Counted from the stretch's first letter, positions 35,597 to 45,660 are shown. The stretch is 64,000 bases of DNA from Acidobacteriota bacterium (GCA_029776225.1 JAKOTR010000053.1:434001-498000); one strand, 5' to 3'. The notes: generated by a model from the letters alone, not told the origin. Numbers and translations are program-made.

Positions 35597-37072
35597 TCAT
35601 TTCTGGACCGCAGCCCGCCCCAGCCGCATATCTCCGGTACGAATGTAGCGCTGGTGGAAACTGAACGCCTCATCCAGCGTGTGAGGTGTGTGCCCGTCCG
35701 CGGCAAATCGCAGGTAGGCGCGCAGCGCATCCCGGTAGTCGGGGTGCGCGCAGTTTTCGATGATGAGCGAGGCTCGTTTTCGCGGCGGCTGCCCGCGCAG
35801 GTCTGCCACGCCCCACTCCGTTGCGATCACCTGCACCGAGTGCTCGCTGTGGTCCGTGTGGGTCGTCATCGGGACTATGCAACTGATCCGGCCCCCTTTC
35901 GCCGTCGACGGGCAGGTGAAGATCGAAAGGTAGGCATTTCGCGTGAAATCGCCTGAGCCACCGATGCCGTTCATCATGTGGCTGCCCAAGACGTGCGTGC
36001 TGTTCACGTTGCCGAAGATATCCACTTCGAGCGCCGTGTTCAGGGAAATGATGCCGAGCCGCCGCACGACCTCCGGGTGATTGGTGATCTCCTGCGGCCG
36101 CAACACCATCCTGGAACGGAACCAGTCCAGGTTGCCGTACACCTCCCGCCGCATCTCGCTGCTGACGGTCAGCGAGCAGCAGCTTGCAAACCGGACGCGC
36201 CCGGCCATCATCAGGCGGACGACAGCGTCCTGGACCACCTCCGTGTACATCTCAAAGGCCGGGATCTCGGGATGATCGCCGATCGCTTCGAGCACGCTGT
36301 TCGCCACGTCGCCGACCCCCGACTGCACCGGCAGGAACCCGGGGGGAATGCGCCCGGCGCGGAGTTCACGCGCCAGAAATTCGGCCACGTTCCAGCCGAT
36401 GCGCCGGGTGATGTCCGAGGGCGGATCGAACACCACGCCATCGTCCTCCCGTTCGGACTCCACGACTCCGGCGATCTTCGCCGGATCGACCCGAAGCAGG
36501 GTTTCGCCGATCCGGTCCGATGGCCGGTAAATCGGGATTTCGCGCCGGTGCGGGGGATCCGCCGGTGAGTAAATGTCATGCATGCCGTGCAGCGCGGCCG
36601 GCTGGCAGCGGTTCAATTCGATCAGAATGCGCTCCGCAACCGCGCAAAAGGTGGGCGCCGCCCCCACGCCCGAAGTCAAGACGATGCCGCCATCGGGCGT
36701 GATATCAGCCGCCTCGACAATCGCCCAGTGCATCGGCCCCAGAAAGCCGTAGCGCAGCGCCTGGGTGAGGTGGGAAAGGTGAACATCCAGGAATTCCACT
36801 TCGCCCGAATTGATCAGCGCCCGCGTCCGCGCATTCGCCTGGTAGGGGCACCGGAAACTCAACACTCCGGCCAGCGCGGTTTCCACGGTGGGGCCGCTGG
36901 TCACGCAGAAGCCCCGGATCCGGAAATCGCTTTGCGCCGCGCGCTCCCCCAGCGCCACCGAGATTGCTTTTGGAAAACCCGACACGGTGAAGCCGCCGAA
37001 GCCCACCGTCTGCCCGGGAGTGATCATCGCCGCCGCTTCTTCAGCAGTCAATACCGGATAAGGACACGGCAT
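35597..37072 (-). CDS. Acetyl-CoA hydrolase/transferase family CoA transferase (succinyl-CoA:acetate type)
   Basis: A class I CoA transferase of 491 residues. The catalytic glutamate that forms the glutamyl-CoA thioester is Glu278 in EMYTEVVQD, matching the succinyl-CoA:acetate CoA-transferases (AarC-like). VGFGGFTVSG at the N-terminus and GIGGSGDFTRNAY near residue 390 are conserved CoA-binding loops. The gene could run acetate activation or short-chain acyl exchange. It is followed by nothing on its strand and converges with IclR, 16 bases away; the desaturase-like gene lies 33 bases upstream. Confidence 0.9.
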   Translation of the reverse strand: MPCPYPVLTAEEAAAMITPGQTVGFGGFTVSGFPKAISVALGERAAQSDFRIRGFCVTSGPTVETALAGVLSFRCPYQANARTRALINSGEVEFLDVHLSHLTQALRYGFLGPMHWAIVEAADITPDGGIVLTSGVGAAPTFCAVAERILIELNRCQPAALHGMHDIYSPADPPHRREIPIYRPSDRIGETLLRVDPAKIAGVVESEREDDGVVFDPPSDITRRIGWNVAEFLARELRAGRIPPGFLPVQSGVGDVANSVLEAIGDHPEIPAFEMYTEVVQDAVVRLMMAGRVRFASCCSLTVSSEMRREVYGNLDWFRSRMVLRPQEITNHPEVVRRLGIISLNTALEVDIFGNVNSTHVLGSHMMNGIGGSGDFTRNAYLSIFTCPSTAKGGRISCIVPMTTHTDHSEHSVQVIATEWGVADLRGQPPRKRASLIIENCAHPDYRDALRAYLRFAADGHTPHTLDEAFSFHQRYIRTGDMRLGRAAVQK

Positions 37073-37105
37073 ACGCCTTCAGATCATAGCGTGAACGCCG
37101 TCACG

Positions 37106-38518
37106 TCAGATGGCCGCCAGGACTCTGCGCGCTGCGAAGTATCCGCACATGCCGTGCACGCCCACGCCGGGCGGCGTCGATGCGGAGCACAGGTACAGGC
37201 CCTTCACCGGCGTTGAGTACAGCATTCGGGTAGGGCGCAGGAAAAACTGCCGCACGGTTGCCGCACCGCCGGCGATGTCGCCGCCGGCGAAATTTGCGTT
37301 GCGCCGCTCGATTTCCGCCGGAGTCATGACGCTTCGGGCCAGAACGCGGCGGCGAAACCCCGGGGCAAACCGCTCGATCTGGTTTTCGATTCGTTCCAGC
37401 ATGTCCGCGCGGGAGCCGTTCGGCACGTGGCAGTAGGCCCAGGCGGTCTGCGCCCCGCCGGGAGCGCGCGTGGAGTCGAACAGGCTTTGCTGAGCAAGCA
37501 GCACGAATGGCCGTTTGGGAGGGCTCCCCGCCCACACCTCGCGCTCGGAGAGGGCGATCTCCTCCAGCGTGCCGCCGAGATGCACCGTGGCGGCGCGCAG
37601 GCACTCTTCGGCCCGCCACGGGATCGGGCCGTCCAGCGCCCAGTCCACTTTGTACCCCCCCGGACCGTAACGGTAGCAAAGCAGCTTTTTTCGATACCAC
37701 GCCGGGAATCTATGGCCTGCGATGCGCAGCAACGGGCGCGGCGAGAGATCGCACAGGATCGCGCGCGCCGGCGGCAACTCGTCGATCGAGCGCACCTGAG
37801 TTCCGGTCACGATCTCGCCTCCCAGCGAACGAAGATGCGCGGCCAGCGCATCCGCGATTTTCTGGGATCCGCCGCGCGCCAGGGGCCAGCCCACCACGTG
37901 CGCGAGAAGGCCGAGTCCCAGTCCGAATCCCGCCGTGAGCGGCTTTGCGAGCGGCAGCATGCTGTGCGCCGCCAGGCCGGCCAGCAGCGCCCGGGCCCGC
38001 TCTCTGCGGAAGAGGCCGGCGGCCAGCCCGGAAGCCGAACGAAGCGCTTGCAACCCGAAGCGCGCCAGGGCCAGCGGGCGCCGGGGGAGTCGAAGCGATC
38101 CGAGAACCGAGGCTTGCAGTCTCTCCCAGTCCTCCACCAGCGGCCGCATAAGAGTGATGTAGGACTCTCCGTCCTCACCCAGCTTTTCGGCAGTGCGTTC
38201 CAGCGAGCGCTCGAGGACTGCGGCCGTTCCGTCATCGAACGGATGGGCTAGGGCGGCGGGGGATTCGATCCACTCCAGTCCGTAACGCTCCAGCGGCAGC
38301 GTGCGGAAAAACGGCGACGCGGCTGCCAGCGGATGGATGGCGGAGCAGACGTCGTGGACGAAGCCGGGCAGCGTGAGGGCAGCCGAGCGCGTCCCGCCGC
38401 CGATAGACTCCTCGCCCTCGAACACCACCACGGACAGCCCCGCCTGCGCGAGCACGATGGCCGCCGCAAGCCCGTTCGGCCCCGACCCGACTACGATCGC
38501 ATCCCATTTGCCCGGCAC
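37106..38518 (-). CDS. Phytoene-desaturase-like FAD-dependent oxidoreductase
   Basis: A 470-residue flavoprotein of the Crt/amine-oxidase superfamily. FAD-binding VVGSGPNGLAAAIVLAQAG and VVFEGEESIGGGTRS at the N-terminus; C-terminal PPGVGVHGMCGYFAARRVL closes the FAD site. It is closest in style to the broad carotenoid-desaturase/isomerase-like group whose substrates are mostly unassigned; no carotenoid genes are nearby. It precedes the CoA-transferase gene by 33 bases and is likely cotranscribed. Confidence 0.85.
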   Translation of the reverse strand: MPGKWDAIVVGSGPNGLAAAIVLAQAGLSVVVFEGEESIGGGTRSAALTLPGFVHDVCSAIHPLAAASPFFRTLPLERYGLEWIESPAALAHPFDDGTAAVLERSLERTAEKLGEDGESYITLMRPLVEDWERLQASVLGSLRLPRRPLALARFGLQALRSASGLAAGLFRRERARALLAGLAAHSMLPLAKPLTAGFGLGLGLLAHVVGWPLARGGSQKIADALAAHLRSLGGEIVTGTQVRSIDELPPARAILCDLSPRPLLRIAGHRFPAWYRKKLLCYRYGPGGYKVDWALDGPIPWRAEECLRAATVHLGGTLEEIALSEREVWAGSPPKRPFVLLAQQSLFDSTRAPGGAQTAWAYCHVPNGSRADMLERIENQIERFAPGFRRRVLARSVMTPAEIERRNANFAGGDIAGGAATVRQFFLRPTRMLYSTPVKGLYLCSASTPPGVGVHGMCGYFAARRVLAAI

Positions 38519-38576
38519 CGGCCCCCCGACTCCCAGTATGCGCTGGGGAAGCCTGCCCCAACCCCGCGCTATGCGG

Positions 38577-39464
38577 TCATCGCTCTACCCACCGGTACGC
38601 CGCTTTTGAGTTCGCGAAGAAGTATTTCTCGGAGGCTTCCCTGCCCTTCCCGGCGAAATACTCGCGGACCACGTTGAGCACCGCCTCATAGGGGGCCACC
38701 AGGTCACTGACGGGCCAGTTGCTGCCGTAGATCACGCGATCCTGGCCAAAGGCGTCCCAGACGTCATCGAGCGCCGCGCGGTAGAAACCGGCGCTGGTGG
38801 GGGCCTTGCGGCGGAGTACGTTGGAAACCTTGGCGTACACTTGCGGGCGCTTCCCAAGCTCCCGCAGAGCGGCGCGGGCGGCATCGCGCGCGGCCGGATC
38901 GGCGGGCCAGTCGAACGGCAAATGATCGATGACTATGCGCAGGCCGGGGAGGCGGTCCGCCAGCCGTACGACATCGGCGAGCATCGCGGGGCCGCCGACC
39001 ACGTCCAGTTCGAGGTTTGCCCCCGCGAGGCGCTCGATATCCGAAAACACCGCCGGCTCCGCCAGGCCGCGGGCAACCGCCTGCGCGTTCAGCCGTATAC
39101 CCAGGAACAGCCGCCTTTTTCTGAGCCGCTCGAAGTGTTCCCGGAATTCGGCCCTGCCGGCCGGCAGGTTGCCGACCAGGCCCACGATGATGGGGTTCTC
39201 CTCCGCCAGATCGAGAATCCAGTAGTTGTCCTCGACCCAGGCGCTGGCCTCGACCACCACCGTGCCCACGATGCCGAGCGGAGCGGCCATGGCCACATAC
39301 CGCGGGGGCAGAGTGGTTCTGTACAGCACCGCGTCGTCTTTCGGCGGCCACGGAACTCCTTGCGGGCGAGCCGGATCGTAGAAGTGCGTGTGGGTGTCGA
39401 TAATCTTTTCCGGAGGTTGCGCGAGAAGAGCGGCCGCGCCGCCCAGAAATGTCCTTCGCCTCAT
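38577..39464 (-). CDS. Amidohydrolase-2 family TIM-barrel protein, exported
   Basis: A 295-residue metal-dependent hydrolase (L-fuconolactonase/2-pyrone-dicarboxylate lactonase-like). The start at 39464 gives a short signal-like leader (RRRTFLGGAAALLAQ). Metal motif IIDTHTHFYDPARPQG, histidine in VIDHLPFDW, and the C-terminal aspartate region RVIYGSNWPVSD. Lactonase activity on a sugar acid is the likeliest role. It is upstream of the desaturase-like gene on the same strand. Confidence 0.88.
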   Translation of the reverse strand: MRRRTFLGGAAALLAQPPEKIIDTHTHFYDPARPQGVPWPPKDDAVLYRTTLPPRYVAMAAPLGIVGTVVVEASAWVEDNYWILDLAEENPIIVGLVGNLPAGRAEFREHFERLRKRRLFLGIRLNAQAVARGLAEPAVFSDIERLAGANLELDVVGGPAMLADVVRLADRLPGLRIVIDHLPFDWPADPAARDAARAALRELGKRPQVYAKVSNVLRRKAPTSAGFYRAALDDVWDAFGQDRVIYGSNWPVSDLVAPYEAVLNVVREYFAGKGREASEKYFFANSKAAYRWVER

Positions 39465-39563
39465 GCGAGCATGGTACGCCCCCAAAACGGCCAAGAAAAG
39501 GCCACCCCGGCCGGTGTTTTCGCCCCGCCACATAGGGCAGCTACATTCGAATAAGATAGGGAA

Positions 39564-40658
39564 TTGGTCAACAAACTCGTCATTGAAAACCTGAAATTCC
39601 GGCCGGTGCGGACGGCGCTCAGTATTCTGGCGGTGGGCATCGAGGTCACGCTGATGCTCACCATCGTCGGGCTGAGCTATGGCATGCTGGCCGACTCGCA
39701 GCAGCGCGCCAAGGGGGTGGGCGCGGACATTATAATCCGGCCGCCGGGCAGCTCGGTGCTCAGCCTGACTTCGGCGCCGCTGTCGGAAAAGTACGTTGCC
39801 TGGGTGCAGCGCCAGCCCCACGTGAAGATGGCCGTCGGATCGATGAACCACCCGGTGAGCGGCCTGACAACGATCACCGGCATCGACCTGGATGGGTTCA
39901 ACCGCATGAGCGGCGGTTTCCGCTACATCGAAGGGCGGCCTCCCATGGAACCCGACGAGATCCTCGTGGACCGCTATTACGCCCGGCAGAATAACCTGCG
40001 GCCCAACTCGAAAGTGAACCTGCTGAACAGGGAATGGCGCATTTCAGGCATCATAGAGGAAGGACGGCTTGCGCGGCTGGTCGTTCCCTTGAAGGTTCTT
40101 CAGCAAGCCACGAGCAATACGGACCGCATCAGCCAGATTTACGTGACAGTGGACGACCCCGCGAACACGGATGCCGTGATCAAGGACCTCAAGTCCAAGC
40201 TCGAAGGCTTTCAGATCTACTCGATGCCGGAATTGCTCTCGTTGCTCTCGGTGGATAACGTTCCCGGGTTAAGGGCTTTCATCTATGTAATTATCGGGCT
40301 CTCCGTCGTGGTCGGTTTTCTCGTGGTGTTCCTTTCGATGTACACCTCGGTGCTGGAACGCACGCGCGAGATCGGCGTTTTGAAAGCCTTGGGGGCCACA
40401 CCCGGGTTCGTGCTGAGTATTCTGTTCCGCGAAACCGTTTTACTGGCCATACTGGGATCCCTGCTGGGGATCGTGTTTTCCTACGGGACGCGGTGGCTGG
40501 TGATGACGTTCGTGCCGGCCTCGCTCTCGCAGCTCATCGTGCCGGGCTGGTGGCCCATTGCAACGGCTATCGCGCTCGCCGGCGCGTTGCTGGGAACGGC
40601 ATACCCGGGATGGCGGGCGGCGCGGCAGGACGCCATCGAGGCGCTCGCCTATGAGTAA
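39564..40658 (+). CDS. FtsX/MacB-type ABC transporter permease
   Basis: A 364-residue permease with TTG start 39564 (GATAGGGAA before it). Topology: N-terminal helix (about 18-40), periplasmic domain, and helices near 255-285, 300-330 and 335-355. Conserved ERTREIGVLKALGATPGF is the coupling helix. Paralogue of the orphan permease at 25111. Its last eight bases overlap the ATPase start (ATGAGTAA), so the two are translationally coupled. Substrate unknown; the LolCDE/MacB group moves lipoproteins, lipids or drugs. Confidence 0.92.
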   Translation: MVNKLVIENLKFRPVRTALSILAVGIEVTLMLTIVGLSYGMLADSQQRAKGVGADIIIRPPGSSVLSLTSAPLSEKYVAWVQRQPHVKMAVGSMNHPVSGLTTITGIDLDGFNRMSGGFRYIEGRPPMEPDEILVDRYYARQNNLRPNSKVNLLNREWRISGIIEEGRLARLVVPLKVLQQATSNTDRISQIYVTVDDPANTDAVIKDLKSKLEGFQIYSMPELLSLLSVDNVPGLRAFIYVIIGLSVVVGFLVVFLSMYTSVLERTREIGVLKALGATPGFVLSILFRETVLLAILGSLLGIVFSYGTRWLVMTFVPASLSQLIVPGWWPIATAIALAGALLGTAYPGWRAARQDAIEALAYE

Positions 40659-41328
40659 GCCCATCGTCGAAGTCCGCAATCTGCGGAAGGTCTACCGTGC
40701 CGGCGACGTGGATGTAGAGGCGCTGCGAGGGGTGAACCTTACGGTCCAGCGCGGCGAATTCGTGTGCGTGGTGGGGCCTTCGGGATCGGGAAAATCCACG
40801 CTGTTTCATATTTTGGGCGGGCTGACGCCGCCGACCGCGGGAGAAGTGCTGATCGACGGCCAGGACCTTTCGCGCATGAGCGACGCCGAGCGCACCGCGC
40901 TGCGGCGGCGCATGGTCGGCTTCGTCTTCCAGAAATACAACCTGCTGCCGACCCTGAGCGCGGCCGACAATATCGCGATCGCAAGACACATCGCGGGCAA
41001 AGACATGGCGCACGACGAGAAGTTCCGCGAAGTGCTGGAGCTGCTCGGAATCAGCCACCGGTTGCATCACAAGCCGCGGGCGCTCTCGGGCGGCGAACAG
41101 CAGCGGGTGGCGATCGCCCGCGCCATCGTGAACCATCCCGCGCTGCTGCTGGCCGACGAGCCGACCGGGAACCTGGATTCGAAGAATTCGGCGGCGGTGC
41201 TCAGTGTGCTCCGCGACTTGAACGAGCGGATGAACCAGACTGTGCTGATGATTACGCACGATCCGAACGTGGCCGCCTACGGGCACCGCATCGTTCACAT
41301 GTTCGACGGGCGGATCGTGGACTCCTGA
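40651..41328 (+). CDS. LolD/MacB-type ABC transporter ATPase
   Basis: A 225-residue ATPase. Walker [11 protein letters not shown]-loop [14 protein letters not shown], signature [15 protein letters not shown], Walker [14 protein letters not shown] and switch histidine MITHDP are all intact. The length is normal for the stand-alone LolD type. Paired with the permease at 39564; may also serve the orphan permease at 25111. Start ATG 40651 sits in the permease stop overlap. Confidence 0.95.
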   Translation: MSKPIVEVRNLRKVYRAGDVDVEALRGVNLTVQRGEFVCVVGPSGSGKSTLFHILGGLTPPTAGEVLIDGQDLSRMSDAERTALRRRMVGFVFQKYNLLPTLSAADNIAIARHIAGKDMAHDEKFREVLELLGISHRLHHKPRALSGGEQQRVAIARAIVNHPALLLADEPTGNLDSKNSAAVLSVLRDLNERMNQTVLMITHDPNVAAYGHRIVHMFDGRIVDS

Positions 41329-41434
41329 GTCCCGCCCACGGCCGTTCACACATGTGATACGCTCGTAGTTCAAGCACTATTAGGGCCGTAGGTCCTCTTC
41401 CGACGCTTTATTTTTCACCAAGGAGAAATACGCA

Positions 41435-42457
41435 ATGCCGCTAGTCCCCATGCGACAGGTCCTCGACGAGGCAGCCAAGGGCGGGTATGGCGTTGGCGCG
41501 TTCAACGTCAACAACCTGGAGCAGATCCAGGCCATTATGGAAGCAGCCCGGGAAACCAAGTCGCCGGTCATTATTCAAGCCAGCCGTGGCGCGCGCAAGT
41601 ACGCGCACGACAGGTTCCTGTATCACCTGATGATCGCCGCCACCGAAATCTATCCGGAGATCCCGGTCGTTCTGCACCTGGATCACGGCAACAGCGTCGA
41701 GACCTGCAAGTCCGCCATCGAGATGGGCTTTACCAGCGTCATGATGGACGGCTCGCTCATGCCCGACGGCAAGACGCCGTCGACCTTTGAGTACAACGTG
41801 AAAGTCACGCGGGAAGTTGTTGAGATGGCGCACGCCAAGGGCGTCACCGTGGAAGGCGAGATCGGCTGTCTCGGTGGCATCGAGGACGGTCACGGCGCTG
41901 GCCTCGACGGGCTATCGCACCTCACCGATCCGGACCAGGCCGAGGAGTTTGTGAAGCTGACGGGCGTCGATGCGCTCGCCGTCGCCATCGGCACCAGCCA
42001 CGGCGCTTACAAGTTCACCAAGAAGCCGACCGGCGAAACTCTCCGGATGGACCGCCTGATCGAGATCCACAAGCGGATCCCGAACACCCACCTGGTGATG
42101 CACGGCTCCTCGAGCGTCCCGAAGGAACTCCAGGACATCGTCAACCAGTACGGCGGAAAACTGAAGCCGACCTGGGGCGTGCCGATCGAGGAAATCCAGC
42201 TCGGCATCCGCAACGGCGTCCGCAAGATCAACGTGGATACCGACAACCGCCTGGCCATCACCGGCGCCATCCGCAAGGTGTTCATGGAACATCCCGAAGA
42301 GTTCGATCCGCGCGCCTACCTGAAGCCCGCCCGCGAGGCGATGAAGAAGGTCGTGATGGAGCGCATGATCGCCTTCGGACAGGCCGGCCACGCCGGCGAT
42401 TACGAGCCGATTCCGCTTTCCGTTATGGCCGAGCGGTACGCAGCTGCGGCCGTCTAG
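41435..42457 (+). CDS. fba: Class II fructose-bisphosphate aldolase
   Basis: A zinc aldolase of 340 residues that splits fructose 1,6-bisphosphate. ATG 41435 follows CAAGGAGAAATACGCA. Metal ligands and loop: [37 protein letters not shown] and the C-terminal KINVDTDNR. It is followed, after a strong hairpin, by a class I-type aldolase. A role in glycolysis/gluconeogenesis is expected. Confidence 0.96.
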   Translation: MPLVPMRQVLDEAAKGGYGVGAFNVNNLEQIQAIMEAARETKSPVIIQASRGARKYAHDRFLYHLMIAATEIYPEIPVVLHLDHGNSVETCKSAIEMGFTSVMMDGSLMPDGKTPSTFEYNVKVTREVVEMAHAKGVTVEGEIGCLGGIEDGHGAGLDGLSHLTDPDQAEEFVKLTGVDALAVAIGTSHGAYKFTKKPTGETLRMDRLIEIHKRIPNTHLVMHGSSSVPKELQDIVNQYGGKLKPTWGVPIEEIQLGIRNGVRKINVDTDNRLAITGAIRKVFMEHPEEFDPRAYLKPAREAMKKVVMERMIAFGQAGHAGDYEPIPLSVMAERYAAAAV

Positions 42458-42471
42458 TTAGTTCTTTCCAA

Positions 42472-42502
42472 GCGATGGGTGGCGTGGTTCGTCACCCATC
42501 GC
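42472..42502 (+). terminator. Perfect 10-bp inverted repeat between the two aldolase genes
   Basis: GCGATGGGTG (42472-42481), 11-base loop, CACCCATCGC (42493-42502): a stable stem-loop 15 bases after the fba stop. There is no T-run after it, so rather than a classical terminator it could be a processing or stability element separating fba from the downstream gene. Confidence 0.6.
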
Positions 42503-42551
42503 CTCTCCGCCGCAGGCCTCGATGATACAATCGCGATCAAGGGGGGCTCAC

Positions 42552-43568
42552 GTGTCACTTTCCCAAGGCAAATTGACCAAAATGAAGGCCCTGGCGAACG
42601 ACGCCGGGATCATCGCCGCGGCTGCAATGGACCAGCGCGGCAGTCTTCAGAAGGGACTCGCACAGGCCAAGGGGGTGGAGAAGAAGGCGATCACCGCCCA
42701 GATGATGGCCGAGTTCAAGAAGGCCGTCACTAAGATCCTTACGCCGCACGCCAGCGCCATCCTGCTCGATCCCGAATTCGGACTCGAAGCCGCCAAGGCA
42801 CGCAGCAAAAACGCCGGACTGCTGCTCGCCTATGAGAAAAGCGGCTACGACAACACGCAGCCGGGACGCCTGCCCGACCTGCTCGATCACGTCTCCGTGA
42901 AACGCATCGTGGACTGGGGCGCCGATGCGGTGAAAGTGCTCATCTACTACACGCCGTTCGAGGATCCGCGCATCAACGACGTGAAGCATGCATTCGTCGA
43001 ACGGATCGGCGCCGAGTGCGAAGCTTACGACATCCCCTTTTTCCTCGAGTTTGTCGGATACGATCACAAGGGCGGCGACGAAAAGGGGCTGGAGTACGCG
43101 AAGCTGAAACCCGAAATCGTGACCCGCAGCATGCAGGAGTTCACCAAGCCGCAATACAAGGTGGACGTGCTCAAGGTCGAGGTGCCGATCAACGCCCAGT
43201 ACACCGAGGGCAGCGTGGTGTTCAAAGGACAGGCGGCATACTCGCGCAAGGAGGCGCTGGAGCACTTCCGGCGCGCGGCGGCTGCGGCCACCAAGCCGTT
43301 CATCTACCTGAGCGCCGGAGTAGACAACGAACAGTTCGTGGAGTCGCTCAAGATGGCTGTCGAGGCCGGTTCGGATTTCTCCGGCGTGCTTTGCGGCCGC
43401 GCCACGTGGAAGGATGGCATCCCGGTCTATGCCAAGGGCGGCGTTGCGGCGCTCGAGGAGTGGTTGAAAACCGAAGGCGTGCGGAACATCAACGCGGTGA
43501 ACGAGGCCATCAAGCACGCCAAGCCCTGGTACGCGAAGCTCGGGATCGCCAAACCGGCCGGAGCCTGA
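42552..43568 (+). CDS. LacD-family class I aldolase (tagatose-1,6-bisphosphate-type)
   Basis: A 338-residue Schiff-base aldolase. GTG 42552 is chosen for the AAGGGGGG eight bases upstream. The likely catalytic lysine is in VDVLKVEVPIN; AAAMDQRGSL and FFLEFVGYDHKGG are family landmarks. The tagatose pathway is not otherwise present here, so sulfofructose, fructose or another sugar bisphosphate are possible substrates. It comes after the unrelated class II aldolase, in the same direction. Confidence 0.88.
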   Translation: MSLSQGKLTKMKALANDAGIIAAAAMDQRGSLQKGLAQAKGVEKKAITAQMMAEFKKAVTKILTPHASAILLDPEFGLEAAKARSKNAGLLLAYEKSGYDNTQPGRLPDLLDHVSVKRIVDWGADAVKVLIYYTPFEDPRINDVKHAFVERIGAECEAYDIPFFLEFVGYDHKGGDEKGLEYAKLKPEIVTRSMQEFTKPQYKVDVLKVEVPINAQYTEGSVVFKGQAAYSRKEALEHFRRAAAAATKPFIYLSAGVDNEQFVESLKMAVEAGSDFSGVLCGRATWKDGIPVYAKGGVAALEEWLKTEGVRNINAVNEAIKHAKPWYAKLGIAKPAGA

Positions 43569-43573
43569 AGGCG

Positions 43574-44800
43574 CTATTCCGTAACGGCCGCGGTTTCGTC
43601 TGCGACTCCGTCGAAGCTGTGGCCTTCCCACTTGCCCACCACCGCGGTGGCCAGGCAGTTGCCCAACACGTTCACCGAAGTGCGCGCCATGTCCATGACG
43701 GCGTCTATGCCCAGCAGAACCGCTGCCCCTTCCAGCGGCAAATGGAACGTAGCGAGCGTGCCGGCCAAAATCACCAGCGACGCCCGGGGCACCCCGGCCA
43801 CTCCCTTGCTGGTGAGCATCAGCGTCAGCATCATCAGCAATTGCTGGCTTAAGGAAAGCTCTACGCCCGCGGCTTGCGCCACGAACACCGCGGCAAGCGA
43901 AAGATACAACGTGCTGCCGTCTAGATTGAAGCTGTAGCCGGTCGGGATAACAAAGGCCACAATGTGCTTGGGGACGCCGAACCGCTCCATGTTCTCGAGC
44001 GCGCGCGGCAGGGCGGCTTCGCTCGAAGCGGTGGAGAAGGCGATCAGGAACGGTTCGCGGGCCGCGCGAACGAACCGGCGCACCGGAATGCGCAGGATCA
44101 TCATCACCGGCCCGAGCACGCCCACCACGAAGATAATCTGGGCGGCGTACATCGTCAGGACCAGTTTTCCCAGCCCCACCAGCACCGAAAAGCCCTTGCC
44201 GCCCACCGTCACCGCCATCGCCGCGCCTACGCCGAACGGCGCCAGGTACATCACGTAGCGGGTGTACTGAAACATGACTTCCGAGAGCGAGCCGCAGAAG
44301 TCCACCACTCTCTGAGCCTTGCTGCCCACGGCGGCGCACGCCGCTCCGAACAGAAGTGCGAACACGACGATTTGCAGCACCTCGCCTCGGGCCATGGCCT
44401 CGATGATGCTGGCCGGAAAAACATGCTCCAGCATCGCGGCAAGCGATTGTTGGGCCTCCGGCAGAGCCAGTTCCGAGGCCGTCCGCTCCAGTTTCATGCC
44501 TTCGCCCGGCCGGACCAGGTTCACGGCGGCGAGGCCGAGAAACAGCGCGATCGTCGTGACGATCTCGAAATAGACGATCGCTTTCAGGCCGATGCGTCCC
44601 ATCGCTCTCAGATTGCCCGCGCCCGCAATGCCGTACACCAGCGTCCCGAAGATCAACGGAGCGATGATCGATTTGATCAGGCGAAGAAAGATGTTGCTGA
44701 GTGGAGACAGCTTAACGGCCAGCGAGGGCGCCGCGGCCCCCAGCGCAATGCCCGCCGCCATCCCGATGAAGATCCAGGCGGTGAGCGAGAGCCGCTTCAT
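43574..44800 (-). CDS. Dicarboxylate/amino acid:cation symporter (DAACS)
   Basis: A 408-residue secondary transporter of the GltP/DctA family with eight membrane helices and two re-entrant loops. Signatures: LIKSIIAPLIFGTLVYG, serine-rich SSEAALPRALEN (hairpin 1), GYSFNLDGSTLY and TSKGVAGVPRAS (hairpin 2). ATG 44800 overlaps the NAD kinase stop (ATGA). Uses Na+ or H+ to import C4-dicarboxylates or acidic amino acids; which cannot be told. Confidence 0.93.
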   Translation of the reverse strand: MKRLSLTAWIFIGMAAGIALGAAAPSLAVKLSPLSNIFLRLIKSIIAPLIFGTLVYGIAGAGNLRAMGRIGLKAIVYFEIVTTIALFLGLAAVNLVRPGEGMKLERTASELALPEAQQSLAAMLEHVFPASIIEAMARGEVLQIVVFALLFGAACAAVGSKAQRVVDFCGSLSEVMFQYTRYVMYLAPFGVGAAMAVTVGGKGFSVLVGLGKLVLTMYAAQIIFVVGVLGPVMMILRIPVRRFVRAAREPFLIAFSTASSEAALPRALENMERFGVPKHIVAFVIPTGYSFNLDGSTLYLSLAAVFVAQAAGVELSLSQQLLMMLTLMLTSKGVAGVPRASLVILAGTLATFHLPLEGAAVLLGIDAVMDMARTSVNVLGNCLATAVVGKWEGHSFDGVADETAAVTE

Positions 44801-45660
44801 CGCTCTCCCCACTTCAGCTTTTCGCGGAGCACGTCGAAGAAATGCGCCCTCGGCGGCCGGATGAGCTGAAGAATATGGGGAGAGCGGCTGGCTACGATGC
44901 GGTCGCCGGATTTGAGCTGTTCGCCGACCTGCCCGTCGACAGTCAGGTGAGCGGTATCGTCCTCAGCGCGGTTCTCAAGCGTGATCACGCTTGTATCGGG
45001 CACGATGACCGGCCGGTTGGTCAGCATGTGCGGCGATATAGGCGTGATGCAAAGCGCGGCGACCTGCGGAAACATGATCGGCCCGCCGGCCGAGAGGGAA
45101 TAGGCGGTCGAACCGGTGGGCGTGCAGACGATCAGGCCGTCGGCTTTGTAGGCGCACATGAAATGCCCGTCCACATGAGCGTCGAGATCGATGATGCGGG
45201 CGAAAGAGCCCTTGGCCACCACCACGTCGTTCAGCGCCTCGTACTCGGAAACACACCGCCCGGCGCGGATGAGCTGCCCGCGCAGCATGCGGCGGCGGCC
45301 GATGCGAAGCTCGCCGCGGAAGACACGCTCCAGTTCCGGGTAGATCTCTCCGGGAGAGATGGCGGTGAGGAAGCCGAGCCCGCCCAAGTTCACCGGGAAC
45401 ACGGGGATCTGGCGCCCGGCGAGCGCGCGCGCCGCGGACAGCAGCGTGCCGTCGCCCCCGAGCACGATCATGAGGTCGCAGCCCTCGGGCACCTCGTGGC
45501 GGGGCAGGCCCTTGCGACCGTCCGCGTAGCCCGCCGACACCTCGTCCAACCGCACCGCGAACCCGCGCACGCGGAGCCACTCCAGCAGATCCGGAACGAT
45601 CTCCGCCGCCCTGGGGGCGTTCGGTTTGGAAATTATGCCGATGGTCCTGATCCCGGCCAT
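44797..45660 (-). CDS. nadK: NAD kinase
   Basis: A 287-residue NAD kinase that makes NADP. GGDGT motif at residues 68-72; NDVVVAKG and the glycine-rich PTGSTAYSLSAGGPI are the other signatures. Length is standard. Upstream of, and overlapping, the DAACS symporter, an unusual but compact pairing. 86 bases separate it from the Flp pilin gene on the same strand, so a promoter could lie there, but none is clear. Confidence 0.95.
   Translation of the reverse strand: MAGIRTIGIISKPNAPRAAEIVPDLLEWLRVRGFAVRLDEVSAGYADGRKGLPRHEVPEGCDLMIVLGGDGTLLSAARALAGRQIPVFPVNLGGLGFLTAISPGEIYPELERVFRGELRIGRRRMLRGQLIRAGRCVSEYEALNDVVVAKGSFARIIDLDAHVDGHFMCAYKADGLIVCTPTGSTAYSLSAGGPIMFPQVAALCITPISPHMLTNRPVIVPDTSVITLENRAEDDTAHLTVDGQVGEQLKSGDRIVASRSPHILQLIRPPRAHFFDVLREKLKWGER

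Noticed and set aside
38251-38275. tRNA-like GGATTCGATCC
   Set aside because: Lies inside the desaturase-like gene and no acceptor or anticodon stem can be drawn around it. Similar TTCGA hits at 26668 and 47312 are also within genes.
42479-42733. 84-codon open frame starting in the fba hairpin
   Set aside because: Overlaps the LacD-type gene in another frame and starts inside the stem-loop.
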